From contig VZRR01005748.1 of assembly GCA_013398015.1 (NCBI GenBank), forward strand, positions 267,661 to 331,660: 64,000 nt of DNA, read 5' to 3'. This document shows, piece by piece, positions 23,776-38,700 of this stretch. Within the stretch, counting starts at the first letter, position 1. Each line of letters opens with the position of its first letter. The notes beneath the pieces are model-generated. The model saw only the letters and a program-made list of their open reading frames with translations, was not told the origin of the DNA and did no database searches. Origin of the DNA: Oreocharis arfaki (Eukaryota > Chordata > Aves > Passeriformes > Paramythiidae). The translations under genes were made by a program, and so were the position numbers.

Positions 23776-26700
23776 GTGGTAAAGCGGTGTGGCTGCGAGC
23801 GGCACCTGCCCACCTGCCTATGCGAGGGCGGCGGCTGAGGGGGCCGCTCCCGAGCTGAAGGGTTTTGTTTTCCCGCCCCCCCCCCTTTTTTTTTCTTTAT
23901 TTTTTTCTTCCCTCTGTTCAGAGCCGGTTTGTATGCTCTTAGACCCAGTATTTCTTAGCTCTGCAAATAACTCAGTCTATTTTCTCACTCCTTGTGTGCC
24001 TTGGAGCTTGCGCCTCCGGACCCATCATTTTTAGTAACCTTTTAGTCAGCAGAAGTGAAATGTCCCAGGAAACAACTTGGAGAAAATAAACATTATTAAA
24101 TACAGTTTGTGCTGATTCTATTTCCCTGCAACTTTGCCTTGATGTCATTTTCATGATACTATTTCTTGTATCCTTTGAGACATGGCGAAGATTTGAAGCC
24201 ACATGTAAATCTGGCTTTGTGGCACGGTAGTTCTTGGAAATAGTTAAAGCAGCGATGTGCCTCATGGTTTTCTATGCAGAAAATCACATACATCCCTACA
24301 GTTTGGGGTTTTTTATCGTTTGTGTCAGTGCTCGCCCAGGGGTGTCCCCACGGCAGAGGCTGAGATGGGTGCTTTCAGATGCCCTTTGAGTTTATAGGAC
24401 TGTAATGCTTACAACTGCTTACCACCTTTTATTCTGTTTATTTTGCAAAGGTTGTCTTTTATTAACAAGGACATTGCTTTAACAACTGAGATAAGTATTA
24501 ACAAAGGTAAGACAGACTCTTTTTTCAGCCTGTGTTGTTTTTTTCCTTAAACTGTTGCTTTGGATTTTTCCTGAGTCCGTGTTTAAATTTGCATATTGCA
24601 TGGAGTTCATTCTTAGGAACGGTGTGTGCTCTTTTATTACCTCCATAATTTTAGCTCATATTTTAAAGAATTCTTCAACATATTTTTAATATTTGATTAG
24701 ATTTGCTCTTGAGTTCTCTATTCTTCCAGTGTACTACGACTGAGAATCTCTGGCTTGGGAAGCGCTTGAGCTATATATAAATATATCCTTTTTATTTACA
24801 TATATGTATTTTTATGTATGTGCTTGAGCAGAATTAAGTAAATGGATTCTATGCTCATAAGTCATATGTAATTCCAGTTGCTTATGGTGTTTTAAAAACC
24901 TCTTTTATATTGTTAGTATATCCATTCTCTTTAACATAAAAAGTTTGAGTAGGGATATTTCAGTGCATTGTGTTTAGTGTATCATTAAATTACTTTGAGC
25001 ATAAATGAGTGCACACTCATCTTAAAATAGTCTCCGATAACTCCCATAGAGCAGACTGCATGAGCAAGCATGTTTTAGTTACATAATAGTTTCACAGTGC
25101 ATCCTTCGCATTTTTATATAATCCATTTGACTTGCATCCTATAGGTTTTATTTCAGCAATGTTTCAGACTGGGTATTCTTTAAGGGACACGTGATGTTCT
25201 TCCAGATTTGGTTGTGTTTATCTTTTTGCCAGTTTGAAGATCTGAGCGGACCATAATTTTTTATCAACCTTCTGCGAGTTAATACAAATCTTATCTTCAG
25301 CCCATTGAAATCTGCAGGAACTCCAATGGCTGTGATTTCCTAATGCTGAACCTTTTATAGTTGCTTAGCAGTTTTAAGTGAGGAGAGAAGCATCATCCCA
25401 TTTTGAACTTCCTTGTGGTTGTCCACTGGGATTTAATCCTTGCAACATCCAACATGCGTGGTTTGAGGCATGTCTGTTTGACTCTGTTCAGTTTGTGGAG
25501 GGAGCATTTGTCTGAGAGTTGAGTGGGGAGTTTTTTGTCTCTGCAACTGTAATAGATTGTGGTATTTTTAGCATTCTGCCCGCATCATATTATATTTAGT
25601 AAATTGGAATTAGCATTTCATCATTCATGTTTTTGTGCGTACTTGTATAGTAGTAATTTGGTGATGAGATACATAGCATAATTATTAGTGTCAGTAACAA
25701 CATCTTAGTGTTCAAGCATGGGGTCCAACATTAAGGGTTTCTCTCTTTTTTATTTTTTTTAAGATAATGTCTTCACTTGTATAGTCCTTAGAGAAACGAT
25801 GCCATTTAGGAGTACAAGTATATTTTTAGTCATATGGATCAGGCTGGTTACCAAAATAGCAGTTGTTAGTTTAAAAAATAAGAAGAAATACTTAATCTCC
25901 AATGCAAATTCAGGTAGGGTCCTGGAACACTAAGTGAAATAAATTTCCACTGCTGGCTGGTTTTATTAATTTCTCTTTCATTCATGTAGTTTCAAAATCT
26001 AGTGTGATAGACTATTTAGCCACTTAAATCCATTGCATATCAGAAGTTTTGATGCATGTAGCTCAGTTACTGAGTATGTAAAAGTTATGGAATTATGGAA
26101 AATTATGAAGAAGTTAGACAATCAAAATTTTAATTACTGGGGATTTTTTTTGGTTTTTTTTCTAGGAACTTTTTCACCAGAAATCTGTTTCATACAGAAA
26201 TTTAGTGACCACGCGTATTATCATAAGGAAGAACAGATAAATCCAGTAAGTCTGGCAATGATAATGTCTTCTCTAAGCATATCTAGTGATTAATTATTAA
26301 TAAACCCACTGGGCCTCCCCTTGATTATGTGCAAAAGAGTCTGGTGGCTTACAGCTGAATTGAATTTCATCTTGTCACCTATATAGCACGTAGTCTGCAG
26401 GAATGTATCAAAGTCTCTTCTCTGGTATTTCATGAGATTATAACCTTTCAAATTTGAGGAACAAGCCCAGGACAAAGATGAAGAAGTTGTGAAGCACAAA
26501 CTTTATAATAATGTTCCCTTCAGGAGCTGAAGGATAATCATCTGGGTTGGCTGTGCCAGAATACACCCTGAGTTGCTCATTATGAGATTAGCTGTGATCC
26601 AATGATTGATCAATTGTTTCTTTCAAAAGGAAAGAGATAGTAATCCAGAATGTAGAATAAAATGTCTGCTTGCATGATGATGGGGTAATTATTTTACTCT

Positions 26701-29700
26701 ATGGAAAATTCTGCATTTCCTAATCTGCTAATTAGGCTATCTTTTAATGTATTTACCATGATTGGTAGTTAGACCATGAACTTCTATCCAGTTGAGCAAT
26801 TAGCTTTCCACCTACATATGACGGGATCATGAAACAACTAGAGACAAACAGGTTCTCTGCTTTTAACTATGACTGTTACGCTGTCTTTAGCCTGGATTCA
26901 CCGGTCACCACAATATTTGTATCCTTATTCCAGTAAAAGAGAGGTTTTCTAAAAAGAGCTAGACTGCCTCCTACATGAGTTACATTGAAAAAGGACACAC
27001 TTTCTACTGAAGTGAATGTTTTTACAGTTTATGCTAGAATCTCAGATAAATTTGTCTCAACTGACAGAGTGGGAAATAGTGAACAAAATCCAAAAGATGC
27101 TGTTATTTCAAAAACTTTTCTCCATAACTTAATTTTGCTCCTTGCGTGTCTAAGGGTTGTCTTGACTGAAGTTTATCCTTATTTTCTAGAGATGGAGGGA
27201 ATGAGAGAAGTTCACATTTGCTCTTTCCCTTTCCCCTCTGGGAGATGATCGGACTAGCTGCTTCTTAACCTTAGTCTTTGGCTTCATGGTTCTCACCGGA
27301 TTAGCCAATCCCAAGTCTAAAGACAAATGCCCAGTCCACTAAAGAAAAAGTCAGAAAAGCAAAGAAACCTAGTACTTTTCACCACATAGTTTGGGTAATT
27401 CTTAGCATTTTTTGTTTTGGTGGGACCTGTATAGCGAGACACTGGCAGCTTGGTCATATACAGCTTTGGAACAGTATTAAATTTTAAGTTTTTACTGAAT
27501 ACTCTTAAGGAATGGTCTTGGCGTGTTGTCTTTGATACCCACATGTGTGCATTGCACTAATGTGGCTCTTCAACCACTTCAAGAGCCAACATGGAATGTA
27601 CTTTCATAGAAGTTTTCCTTCTTCTGTGTCCTCAGAAATGATCATATATGAACAAAGCATTTAGATGGGATGTGATATGGTGTTTGTGTAGAATGAATGG
27701 CTGTGAATGTTCTCAGGAAATGTAACATCTGTTCCGGTTGTTCCAGAGAGTCTTAGCTTTCTTTGTACTTCAGATAGGCTGGGGGAGACTTAGGATGTGC
27801 CGTCCTGTCTTTGATTCCATTATGTAAGAAATTGTAATTAAGAATTTTCCTCTACCAGAGATGCAGTAGACATATATACAGATTTTGTAGGATACAGGTT
27901 CTTTTCAACAAGTCATTTTCATTATCTGTTAACATGCTATTCTATGGCCTGTTCGGACAGGTATAATGATTGTTAAGTCTGTGCTTTCCCCTTTTACATA
28001 CCTTTTTTTTTCTTACACTGTTTGATGAAGTGCACCAAAAGTTGTTAGGTAACACCTAACGGCGTTTAAGCATTAGTCTTTTTTTGGAAAACATCCAGAG
28101 TCCCCTCATATAGTTGTCTGTATAACTAAGTTTTCAAGTGAGAAAAACTGTAGAGATTTTGCAGGAATTTCTTCACCAAAAATGAGGGTAGGACGAAAGG
28201 CTGTTCCCAGTACTTCAGTCAGTGGCCAAAAATACTGTTTGTGTAACGTATATGGTTTGAGAAGATCTCTCAACTGGCGAGCAATATACTGATTTTGCTT
28301 AGAACCTAGTTTTTTTTAGCAGACAAAACTACTTCTTTTAAGTTATAATGGTAGTTTACTAAGATTTTAAAGCTTCTATCTGAGCAATGTTAGCCAGATA
28401 GAGAGGTTTAATAGTTCTGTTATTCTCCTGACCTTGCTTGGTCTCTGGATAATGTTCTGTGTAAATATTTAGGCTGACTCACCTGAAGGGTCTATGTAAG
28501 CAAAATAAATAACTTTCTGCAAACTATCTCATTGCCATGTTTTGGAATTACATCAGTCGATAATTGTTGTGCAAACTAAAGAATCTGTTCTGTTCCAGGG
28601 AACCTTTTAGCAGTCCTTGCCTTGTGGGCAATCTCCACACATTGCTCTTGAAGCCGTTGTTAAGACGTTTGTTCTTACTGTGTGGCTAATACCTTGTGTA
28701 AGCCAGAGAAGTTGTCTCTTAGTGTCCACAGCAAGGTGTTCTTTCTTGGAGTCTTCTAGCACTGTTAATGTTGTCCACTGTAAGTCAATTATTTGTTTAA
28801 AATTGCAGCCAGTATGTGGATTGCAGATAGTTCACCAGTAAAACCCAGTCTTAGCTCATCAGTGAGTGAACCATTCTGTGGTTCATTTGACTATCTTAAT
28901 CATTCCTGGTTTGCCTTAGACTTTGTATACAGGCTCCTTTCCCCATACTGAAGGAGATCTCTGCATTATTGGTAAAGGCACAAAAAGCAAATCCAAGGTC
29001 TTTGTAATAAAGAGTTGGAATTTTGCTACTGCTGTAACATCAGTTCTCTCCTTACCCACCTGCTCTTTCCTGTGTTGGCTTGTGGCAGCCCTGCCACTCA
29101 GAACTGGCTGATGTGCAACTCCTGAAGTTCCTTAAATATGATATTTACAGGGATATTGAGAGCAGTGTACTAAACATCACAGTCTTTGGAACAGCACCCT
29201 GTCTTATTTAATGAAAAAAGGTAATTCTTACAAAAAGAGATTAAAACTGTGAGTTGAAATTAAAATACCTTGTGTTTTGGTCCTTTGATGTATAACACAT
29301 CTTAAATTTGAAGCAATCATGTCTTGCTTGCAAAAGTTTGTTTTCTTTGTGGGTGAATGTTTTCTTCTATAGTCTTGATTTATTTTTCAACATTTTTGTC
29401 AAATGGAACAAATAAAAAAAAAGATTTAAGAGGAATGTTTTTGTATCTTAGTAGTAATGTATGTAATGATTGGATCTAAAGCTTCCATTTCCCAGCTACA
29501 TTACAGAAGGAAGACGATAGCCTACAATAAAACTGAGAAAATAAATAATTAAGTACTTGGTTTACTAACTTGTTAGTTTTTTTTCTTCTTTCAGGTACTT
29601 CATGAGGCATACACATCTGACCAGTCTCAGTCTCTACTGAAGTGAGTATAACACATCACACAGCAATTCCAGTCAGGCATAATGTAATTAAATAATTCTA

Positions 29701-32700
29701 CTGTACTTAACATGTATACAATATACTTTTAAATGTTATTTTATTCCCAGTGTTCTATTGAGAAACAGTTTTCTTGTTTGCTTAGTGAAGGATCTATATT
29801 TATGTCAGCAGTAGTTCGGTGTTCAATATGGATCAAGCTGTACTTGGATCTATTTTTGTTGATGATACTACCTTAAGTGGTTTAAGAACATAACCAACAA
29901 GAATAACAGAACTTGGGGAAAACTATTAGACAAAAACCCAAAAAGTTGTGATAAATAATATTAGGCCTTTTGTTCCTGGAAACTATGGAAAGATTTCAGT
30001 AGAAGATAGAATTATAATAGAAATGTAGAAAGAAGCAATAAAGAATAGAAAAAGCCATTTTTTTCACTTAGAGAACAAATGTGCAAACGCAGCTGGCTCC
30101 ACATAGGAAATCCGGAAGTCTTATTTATTGCATGTCCTTGTAAAGAAAAGTATACCTCTAAAATAACTGCAGCTGTTTCCACATATAGCGGCCAACTCAA
30201 AGTGCTGTGAAATTTTTGTAAGATGAGAAATTACAATTCCTTAAAAACTTTTTTATTTTATTATTTAATTCTAGGGATTGGATAAACCATTCATCACCTA
30301 TTGAATGTATTTCTAAGCCTGCAGAAGAACAGCAGAATAATTCTGTAGGTATGTTGTATTTGTACTAAGCTAGGAGTTGCTCTAGTTTTGTCGAAATTAT
30401 TTGAGAAAATAATTTGAGAAGCTGAAGATGATTATCCATGTAGGTTTACATAGAATCTGACTACACATGTGTTTTACAAAAGTTGTTCAGTTTTTGTAGT
30501 CATAGACTGCAAGTTCTGGTTTTGTAAGTATTCTGTTAGAATTGTTTGAAGAAATAACTGTTTTCTCAAACCAGTGGTATATATCTGTTTTAAAATAGTT
30601 TCATTGCTGTGGAATTTTCTGACAAAAGTTACAGGCCACATGGTGCTGAAATGCCTTATAAATGTGTAAGGTGAACAGGTCATAGGAGTTTCCTATTTGC
30701 TTCTTTCTAATATATCCAAGAATCAGATGCATCTCTAAGGAAAGAGAAACAGAAATGCTACTGTTCCCCAGATCTGTATGTCATGTGCTGCAACTTAAGT
30801 TGTGCTTCCATTCCTTAGTGTTCCCAGATGTGCAGGACTGCCTCATCTGTTTTGCTGTCTTCCGCTTGAGCTTATTTTTGGTAATCCAGCAGGAAAACAT
30901 CCACTTTATTTCTGATTAGGAGTTTGCCAGGGAGTCACATGAGTGGAACAGGGTGATGAGAGCAGGGGTCTGGGATCATGCCTATCCAGAGGCAGTAAAT
31001 TAATGGATTGTTTTAGCAGTATTGTCTAACTGCACTGTAATTAGAGAGGGCAGAGGATAGGTCTCACCGTGTGAAATGGGTGGCAATTCCACCAGCTGAT
31101 AGTCTTTGGAAACACAGGGCTCTAAACCACAGTGAAGAAATATGACATAATAGCTCTGGGATATAATTTGGTGACTAACAGAGCCTAACTAGAAATTTTA
31201 TTGTCAGTTCCACTTAAGGAACATGACTGTAGGAATTTTTAAGGTTTGAAACTTGAGCCTTAATTAGGAACTGATGCCATTTTTTTTAGAGATGATGAGA
31301 ACTTTTGGAGGTGGAAAGTAAAACTGAAATGTTTGTCTACTCTCCTCAATTTAGATACCAAATTGAATGGATTTCAGAAAGATTCAGAAGAAGAGGTAAG
31401 CAAGCACATAGCTGTTGACACTGACACTGATCACGTTACATGAAAACAATGTTAAAGCTAAGCTTTATTTTCTGCTTTTTTCAGTAAGAACTGTAGTTGC
31501 TAAGCTTGCAGAACACAAGGGTATAAGCACAGCAGTGAAAGTGAGGTGGGAAAGGCATCGTCGTGAGACAGAATCTAGAAGGGCTTGTACTTAAGCTAAG
31601 GTAGTGAAGACAAGCAGTAGCTTAAAATTCGGTTCCCACCAATGAAAGCTATGAGACAGGCATTGCATTTGGAAGGTCTCTGAGGAGGAGCAGGTTATCT
31701 GTAACTGTCCTTTTGTTTGGGAGAGTCTTACTTATGGCCAGAAATAGGTAGTAGCAAAGTTTCTGCTGTGAAAGACTCTGCTTAATGCAGATATAATATC
31801 ATTATGATTGTTCCATCTAGTCCCATTGATTTGTACCTACAAATAAAAAGTTAGGATTCTATATAAATTGATTTTACTTGGCTTTTTTCAAGGATCCTGA
31901 TTGAGGTTTATGTCAGGGAATAAGCAGTACTTGGTAGAATTCACCAAAGGCAGGTTTGAGACCAGTATTGATACTGAAATCGGCCAGACAGGAACTTTCT
32001 AACACAGTTTTGAGTATTAGAAAGCAGGCATTCTTTACTGCAGCAGTGGTCACTTGGAGGATCCTTCCTCCAGCTGAATGCCCTGAGTGTCCAGTGAACA
32101 GAGTGTTTATCAGACACACTGATCACGCGTTCATTAGCTATCCCCCCTTACTTGATGTATATCTATTACTTTATTTTACATAGTTGCACCCCTTGTCAGA
32201 AGTTCTTATATGGTTCTTTGGGGTCTTTCTTGGTGGTTTTTAATATCCCATGTCCTTTTTAGGTGCCTGTTCCTTTACCCCTGCTATTGAGTAAGCACAG
32301 TATCATTGTTTTGCATGGCTTCTATTTGCCTAAGTTACATCCTTCATCTATTTCTCCAAGGCTATGCTGTTCTATTCTACTGTTCTTATCAGAGTAAAAT
32401 ACAGTTCTGTTCTACTGTCCTTGTTCATGTCTTCTAGCAAGTGCAAGCGATGACAGGGTCAAGTGTTCCATCTCAGAACAAAGGGAAAAAATGAAATCTC
32501 CTAGGATATTTTTTTCTGAAAAATACACAATTATTAATATAAAACTATACGTTTATTAAATGAAACGTTCTTGTTGTACAGAATTAGTCCAATAGAACAA
32601 ACTCTAAATGCCTTGAAACAGAGGTTGCCTATTATTAATAGCCTTTGGAGAGTAGGCAGATTGAATGCATTGAGAGTCTCTCTAGAGAGGATATTTTAGG

Positions 32701-35700
32701 GGCCTGGAGTGAGAAGGCTGGAAATAATCACTGCAGTGAATTTTACTTTTTGGATATTGGCTGATGTTGGCACTAGCAAGATCTGAGTCCTGCAGAAGGA
32801 TCTTTAGTGAGATGAACCAATGGCCGTCACAGGCTTCTGTGTACTGATTTAAGCCAGGTGAGGACAGACAGACACCTTGACAACCGGCAGTGAGTCACTG
32901 AATATCTTAGTTTTGTGTATCCCTGAAAATACAAAATAAATCTATAAATTAGGATTATCTGTGCATAGAATTCTGACACCACACAGTTAGTCTTGCTGAG
33001 TTTTCTTGGGTTTGATGATGGAGCAGCACTGATTTCTGTTGTGGTTAGTCTATCAGTAGTGGGGCTACTACTGTTCGATGTCTTCATTAGTGGCCTGGAA
33101 AATGGAACAGACTGCACTCTCAGTAAGTTAAGAGATGGTACTGGGAGGAATGACTGATAGACTAGATAGTTGTGTATTGTCCTTCATAGGGGCCCAAACA
33201 GACTGGAAAACTGGGTGGAGAGGAATCTCATGCAGTTTATCAAGGGGAAGTGAAAAGTTCTGCATCCAGGGAGAAATAACCTCAGGCACCAGTACAACTG
33301 GGGACTAGCTGACAGGAAAAACGCTGTGCCAGAGAAAGACTTTGGAATCCTGGTGGACCCTGTACTCTGCTCTTGTGAGACTCCACCTGAGCTACTGTGT
33401 CTGGAGTTTTGTGAACCTGTCACGTTTAAGGGTTGAATTTCAGTTGACATTGGGGTTTTTAGGATCTTGGAAAATTTCACCTGCCCTTCAACAAATGCAC
33501 TGAGCATTTTTCTTGGGAAATTTGTAGTACATATACATGCTGTTTATACCATAGTTCTTCAAGTAGAGAAAGTTACACCAGTGGAGTTTCTTCTTTCCCC
33601 AGTTTTTTAGGGTCTGGATGAATTAGAAAAATGGTGTAAAAATAAAGTGTAATTCAATAAAGCAAAGTAAGAAGTAATCAGTACTTAGAAACAATTTGAT
33701 GCACATGTAAAAGATAGGAAATGGCTGATGGAGGAATAATTTTTTAACAAAGAGTCAGGGATTTATAGTGGCTTGCAAACTGAACGTGAGTCTCTGCTGT
33801 CAGATTTATGCCCCTTCTGCCTTACTGTGTGTGAGCTTTGTATAAATCATGTCACCAGTGGTTAAAGGTTTCTTGCATTGCTCAGTATTGCCACTTGCTG
33901 GCAGCAATACTCTAGAAATACACTGAAAGAGATATTCTCAGATCCAGTATTACTACGTATGAACACTATTATATACAAATGTTATATAGAAAAAAAATAT
34001 AGTTTAGGTCTGTAGAGGCATTGTATTTTTTTCTGCAGAGCATTTAAAACAGGGTTAGGTAAAAAGATGGAAAAGCTATTTCTTCGTGTAAGAATGGGTG
34101 CTTCTGTTGAATGTAGCTCAAATGGATTCAAAAAACAGTAGCAATATTATTTTTCTAAGAACAATTATGATTTTGTGTTCTGTATTCAGTGTGGAAAACA
34201 CACCATGCTAACTTCTCAAAACCCTTAGGTTTTGAACTGAAGTTTGTGAGACACAAATCCTCCATACCTATATTGGATCCACACAAACACATAATCAAAA
34301 CTCCTATGTTATGTTTTACTAACTAGGTATTTTAAATTATTGTGGCTGTGACTTATCGCTTTCATTATTTCCTGTGACAGAAATTTTTAATTACTTTCTT
34401 CTAAAGCCTTGTAACACCCTCAGGTTGTTTCCAATGGCATAGTATCTTCGACTAAAACAGATTTAGTCTCTTTTGTTCTGGATTTTCACTGCTATAGAAG
34501 TCAACAGCTGAAGCCGAAACTTCTTTTGAAACTGAGAGCTCCGCCTGACTCTTATTAATAGATTGTATGAAGGAAGGCTTTGAGTCTTGTAGATTTTGCA
34601 AAAATTGATAATAAAAACGTACACACATATATAGAAAGAGAGATGACTTCTAAAGTGAATGTTAGGTAAATGCTTTTTAGAAGGAGTTGCTCCATTCCTT
34701 TTTATGAACTTTTTAAATTTAATTTTTAGATATCACGAAAATTAAGTAGTGAAGATTGCTTTCCAGAAACAAGCCTCTGTCTAGATGCTCCTGTCGAAGA
34801 CACAGTAACAGTTCTAAAGGAACAGACACCAGAAGATACATTTCCACGTGTTTTAGATAATTGCCACAGAACCTGCATGACCATTATTGACACGGATAAT
34901 ACAGTAAAAGAGCATTCCCTTAATAATGATACAGATCTTTCACTGCCATCTCCAGGGAAGATTTTCATGGACATATTCACTGAACAGAATAGAGAGACTA
35001 GTGAAGTTGACATCAGTGATTTGTTGAGATACCCGTGTGATTCTGAGAGTCTTAAAGTTACGAACCTATTGCCTGACAAGTTTGAGTTTCAGGGTCATGA
35101 CTATTCCATTGATCCATCAGCAGCTGAGAGCAGTGATGCCCTGCCATTAGACCTTGTGGCACCTCTGAATGCCCTGTCAGGATCAGTGGTACAAGCTGCC
35201 ACTCCTGCAGTGCCAAATGAGATACAGCTTAATGCCAAGGAAGAGCAAGTAAATTCAGAATCCAATGTTCTGCACCTAGATGATGACTGTACGCAAATAA
35301 CAAATGTTATGGAGCCTCAACTTGCTGCAATTCAGATGGAAGAAATAAATGCCTTCACAGGATCTAACTTGCAGAGCACAACAAATGAGCAAGTATACCC
35401 ACAGTTTAATTAATATTTGAAATTTTTTGTTTATCATAAAGTATTATATAAAGTAGCCAAATTACTTGAAGATGGGAATCTTAGTAAAGAATGAACTAGC
35501 ATCAGTAATTTGCGTGTTTAAATAATTTCAGTTGGTTTTGTTTTAAAAGTCTGGTACTGTATTTCCTGTTTGGATGTATCCATGTTATTAAAATAGCTGA
35601 GCTTGCTGGGATGGGAAATCCTAGTAAAGTTAATTTATTGACTGATGTGGAAAGCTAGAATCACCATGGAATTTTTGAAAACTCCTGGACCCCCTGTACA

Positions 35701-38700
35701 TCTTCTGTGTCTCATGTTCTCTCCAAAACAGTATTCTGTTATTTCGTTGTAGCATACCAGCATAAACCAGCCAGTTCCAGGTTCCTACTGCATCCTGTTC
35801 TGTTTTTGATCCAGGCAATAGTGTGCTGTTTTCTTTTGTCATAGTTCTTATTGCTGTAATACGCAAATGCTTTGCAAGTATTACAGAATAGATTACAGCT
35901 ATGTCTTTCCTGTAGACTAGGAAGATTATTCAATGGGGATTTTTACACATGTATTTAGAAGTATATTTGTTGTGCTTAATTCTGCCTATGTGAGACATAC
36001 TGAAAAAACTGAGGCATGTGTTTGTTTATGTTCCTGTCCTCCCCTGAAGAATCCAGTATGTATGGATACAGCATGTGATCCTCCTTGTTACTTTGTGTGC
36101 TGTTGAAGGTGTTCTATAACAGGTCATTTCTATTCAATAACACCAATGCAAAAATACAGAGAGGAGCATGAAAGGAAAGCTATAATTTCTTCCTGTTTAG
36201 ATTGTAATAAGGGAGAGAGAAGGACAGATAGGAGACATAGGTTTATGCTGCAGAGTATATTAAGCATCTCTTGTAAACCTGTAACCTGATTCTCTGCTCT
36301 GTATTGTCTTTGAATAATCTGAAGCTGCAAATCAATCAGTCATGTAAAGCTGGCTATTTAAGGTGGTTTTACAATCGCTTTACTTCCCCCACAATGGCAT
36401 AAAGCATCCAAAAACTGTAAGTTAATTCTCGCTTTTCCTAGTAGTATTAACTGAATATATCAGCGTGTAATTAAATGTGCCAGAAAGATGGCTAATTTCA
36501 AGGTGCTGAAAGGTCTGTAGGCCAATTGTCTCAGAACCATAGCACTTCACAAAGCTTTTTTAGTGAAGTATTGATTACTGAAATTTGTGGCACAGCTGTG
36601 TGAAGATTAATGTATAGATTTACTCAAAATTGCAGTTAAAATTGTGAAGCAGAGTCTTGTGGAAATGGAGATCTCTTACCTCTTGTCAAATAATAATCAA
36701 GTTTAGCTTTTCTTTCTGCCTTTATCTGGTGTTCTGGAAGGCAGAAAGTAAGGAGACGATTGACTGAGAAAAAAAATCCCAGTTAATTTGCTGGTAACTG
36801 TTGAAGTTAACAATATATTGTTCACTGTGGTCTTTTCTCACCCTTCTTTCTTCAGAGTATTTTTGTGGTGAAACAAGTTTCCAAAAGAGGAGAGCCTGTA
36901 CTGAGTTGTAGGTGGAATCAGGATGCTGAATATCCCATACATTTTAGTATATGGTCTCTTATAAAGCAAGTGTGGGGTTTTTTCTTTGAGGTGTTTTCTT
37001 CTCCTTCTCTAACCCTGCTCCCATCGCAGATGTGGATCCATGGAAAGTGTTGCTAGGATACTTTTCTAAGCTAATATATTTGATTTTCCCCAGCTGCCAT
37101 AGGACCATTAAGGTTGGAAAACACCTCTGGGATCATCAAATTCAGTTGTCCAGCCATGAACCACTGTGTTTACCAGTAAACTATGTCCCCAAGTGCCACA
37201 TCCACATGTCTTTTGAACACTTCCAGGGATGGTGATTCCACCACTTCCCTAGTCAGCCTGTTCCAGTGCCTGGCCACACTTCCAATGAAAATTTTTTCCC
37301 TCGTACCCGATCTAAACCTTCTCTGGCACAACTAGAGGCCACTTCCCCTTGTCCTATTGCTTTTTACCTGGAAGAAGAGACCAGCCCCCACCTCACTACA
37401 AACTCTTTTCAAGTAGTCGTAGAGAGCAGTAAGGGCACTGCTGAGACTTCTTTTCCTCAGGCTAAACAACCCCAGATACAATGTTAACATGCATTGTCTC
37501 TTGACCCAGGGAGACCACTTCTGAGAAAGCAATTCCCCTCTTCAGTAACCTCTCTGCTAAATATGTCAATTAAAAAAATTAATCAGTGCATTTTCCATTT
37601 CTCTTTGTATCCCAAGAAAGGACTAACCAGTTCTCCCACATCATTGTGAAAGAATTTATATGCGTGTGTGCTGAGGGTGTGTCCTAAAAGCTTTCAGCAT
37701 TACTCAATTATGTAATAAACTAATGAGTACCCGGATTTCAGGAGCTTGAGTGATACATAGCAGCATGTCACACTCACATGGCTAAAACAGTGAATAAACT
37801 CAAGTAAGTCAACTTAACTTCCATGTGGTGACTTGTCTTTAGGGTGGGATTAGAGATATGTCTCTGGTATACATGAGTCGTTTAGGTTCCCCTTTGCACA
37901 GTTTAGGATGAGATGAGTTACTATCGTCTCATAGTAGCTCTTCCTCTTTACAAGTGGTGGAGTAATGAGGGTGCCTAGTGTCATCTACATGCCTGGCTTT
38001 TAGAAGGTTGAAGAGAAGTGAAGTAAATCTCATCTGTAGTGGCTGTAGCTCAGGGATGGTATATCTTTAGAAATAACTGCTCATCTGGGAGTTACTGAAC
38101 TTCAGGTGATACATTAATCTCACCTTGTGTGAGTTTTTAGGCTTCTGCAACAATGACATGGAATGGGCTGTCTTAAGACATCTAAAGCATCATCTTATTT
38201 TTTAGGACAGGAGCTCATGTCCATAGGAAACTGAAATGAATCTGTTGTCATTTCAAATGTCCAATCAAATAACTTTCAGATAGAACAGCTTTTGTTTGCT
38301 GTCATTCAGCCTAGATTTATGTTTTAAGTTGTGACTCTGAGTAGCCTGATTCTCTTGGCTAATTCTGCCAGGAACACATTGCATGGCATACTACTTCAAG
38401 ATTGCCTCTCCTGTGGCAGTGTCTGTCTTTCATATCTGTAGAATTCCAGTTACTCACTTAAGCAACCCCTCAAATTTCTGTAAGCACACATACAATTTTA
38501 AAGAGTGTTCTTGGAGCTCTTGTGTATACAGCCTTTGTTTTAACTTCGTATGTACCAGTTGCTTCTGATATTTCTCTTTTTGTCACAGTCTGTGGGTGGT
38601 CAGCAGAGAGAGAAAGAAGTAATTTCAGTTTACTTGGATGCCACCTTTAGTGAAAAGCAATCTGTTCAGGGACATTCACATTCAGTGAAGTCTGCAGCAT

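Larger units (their letters stand above)
23510..23880 (+). promoter_or_regulatory. ANKRD31: CpG-rich ANKRD31 first-exon region
   Basis: A sharp rise in CpG density surrounds the ANKRD31 start codon and ends at a C/T-rich tract near 23870-23910. No TATA box is evident just upstream. This fits a CpG-type promoter at the 5' end of the gene. Confidence 0.65.

Noticed and set aside
33184..33507. 107-codon minus-strand open frame
   Set aside because: It is largely the antisense of a CR1 fragment.
36850..37060. Possible ANKRD31 exon after a 'cttcag' acceptor in intron 7
   Set aside because: The frame has no fitting donor and no similarity to the protein; exons 7 and 8 join in phase without it.
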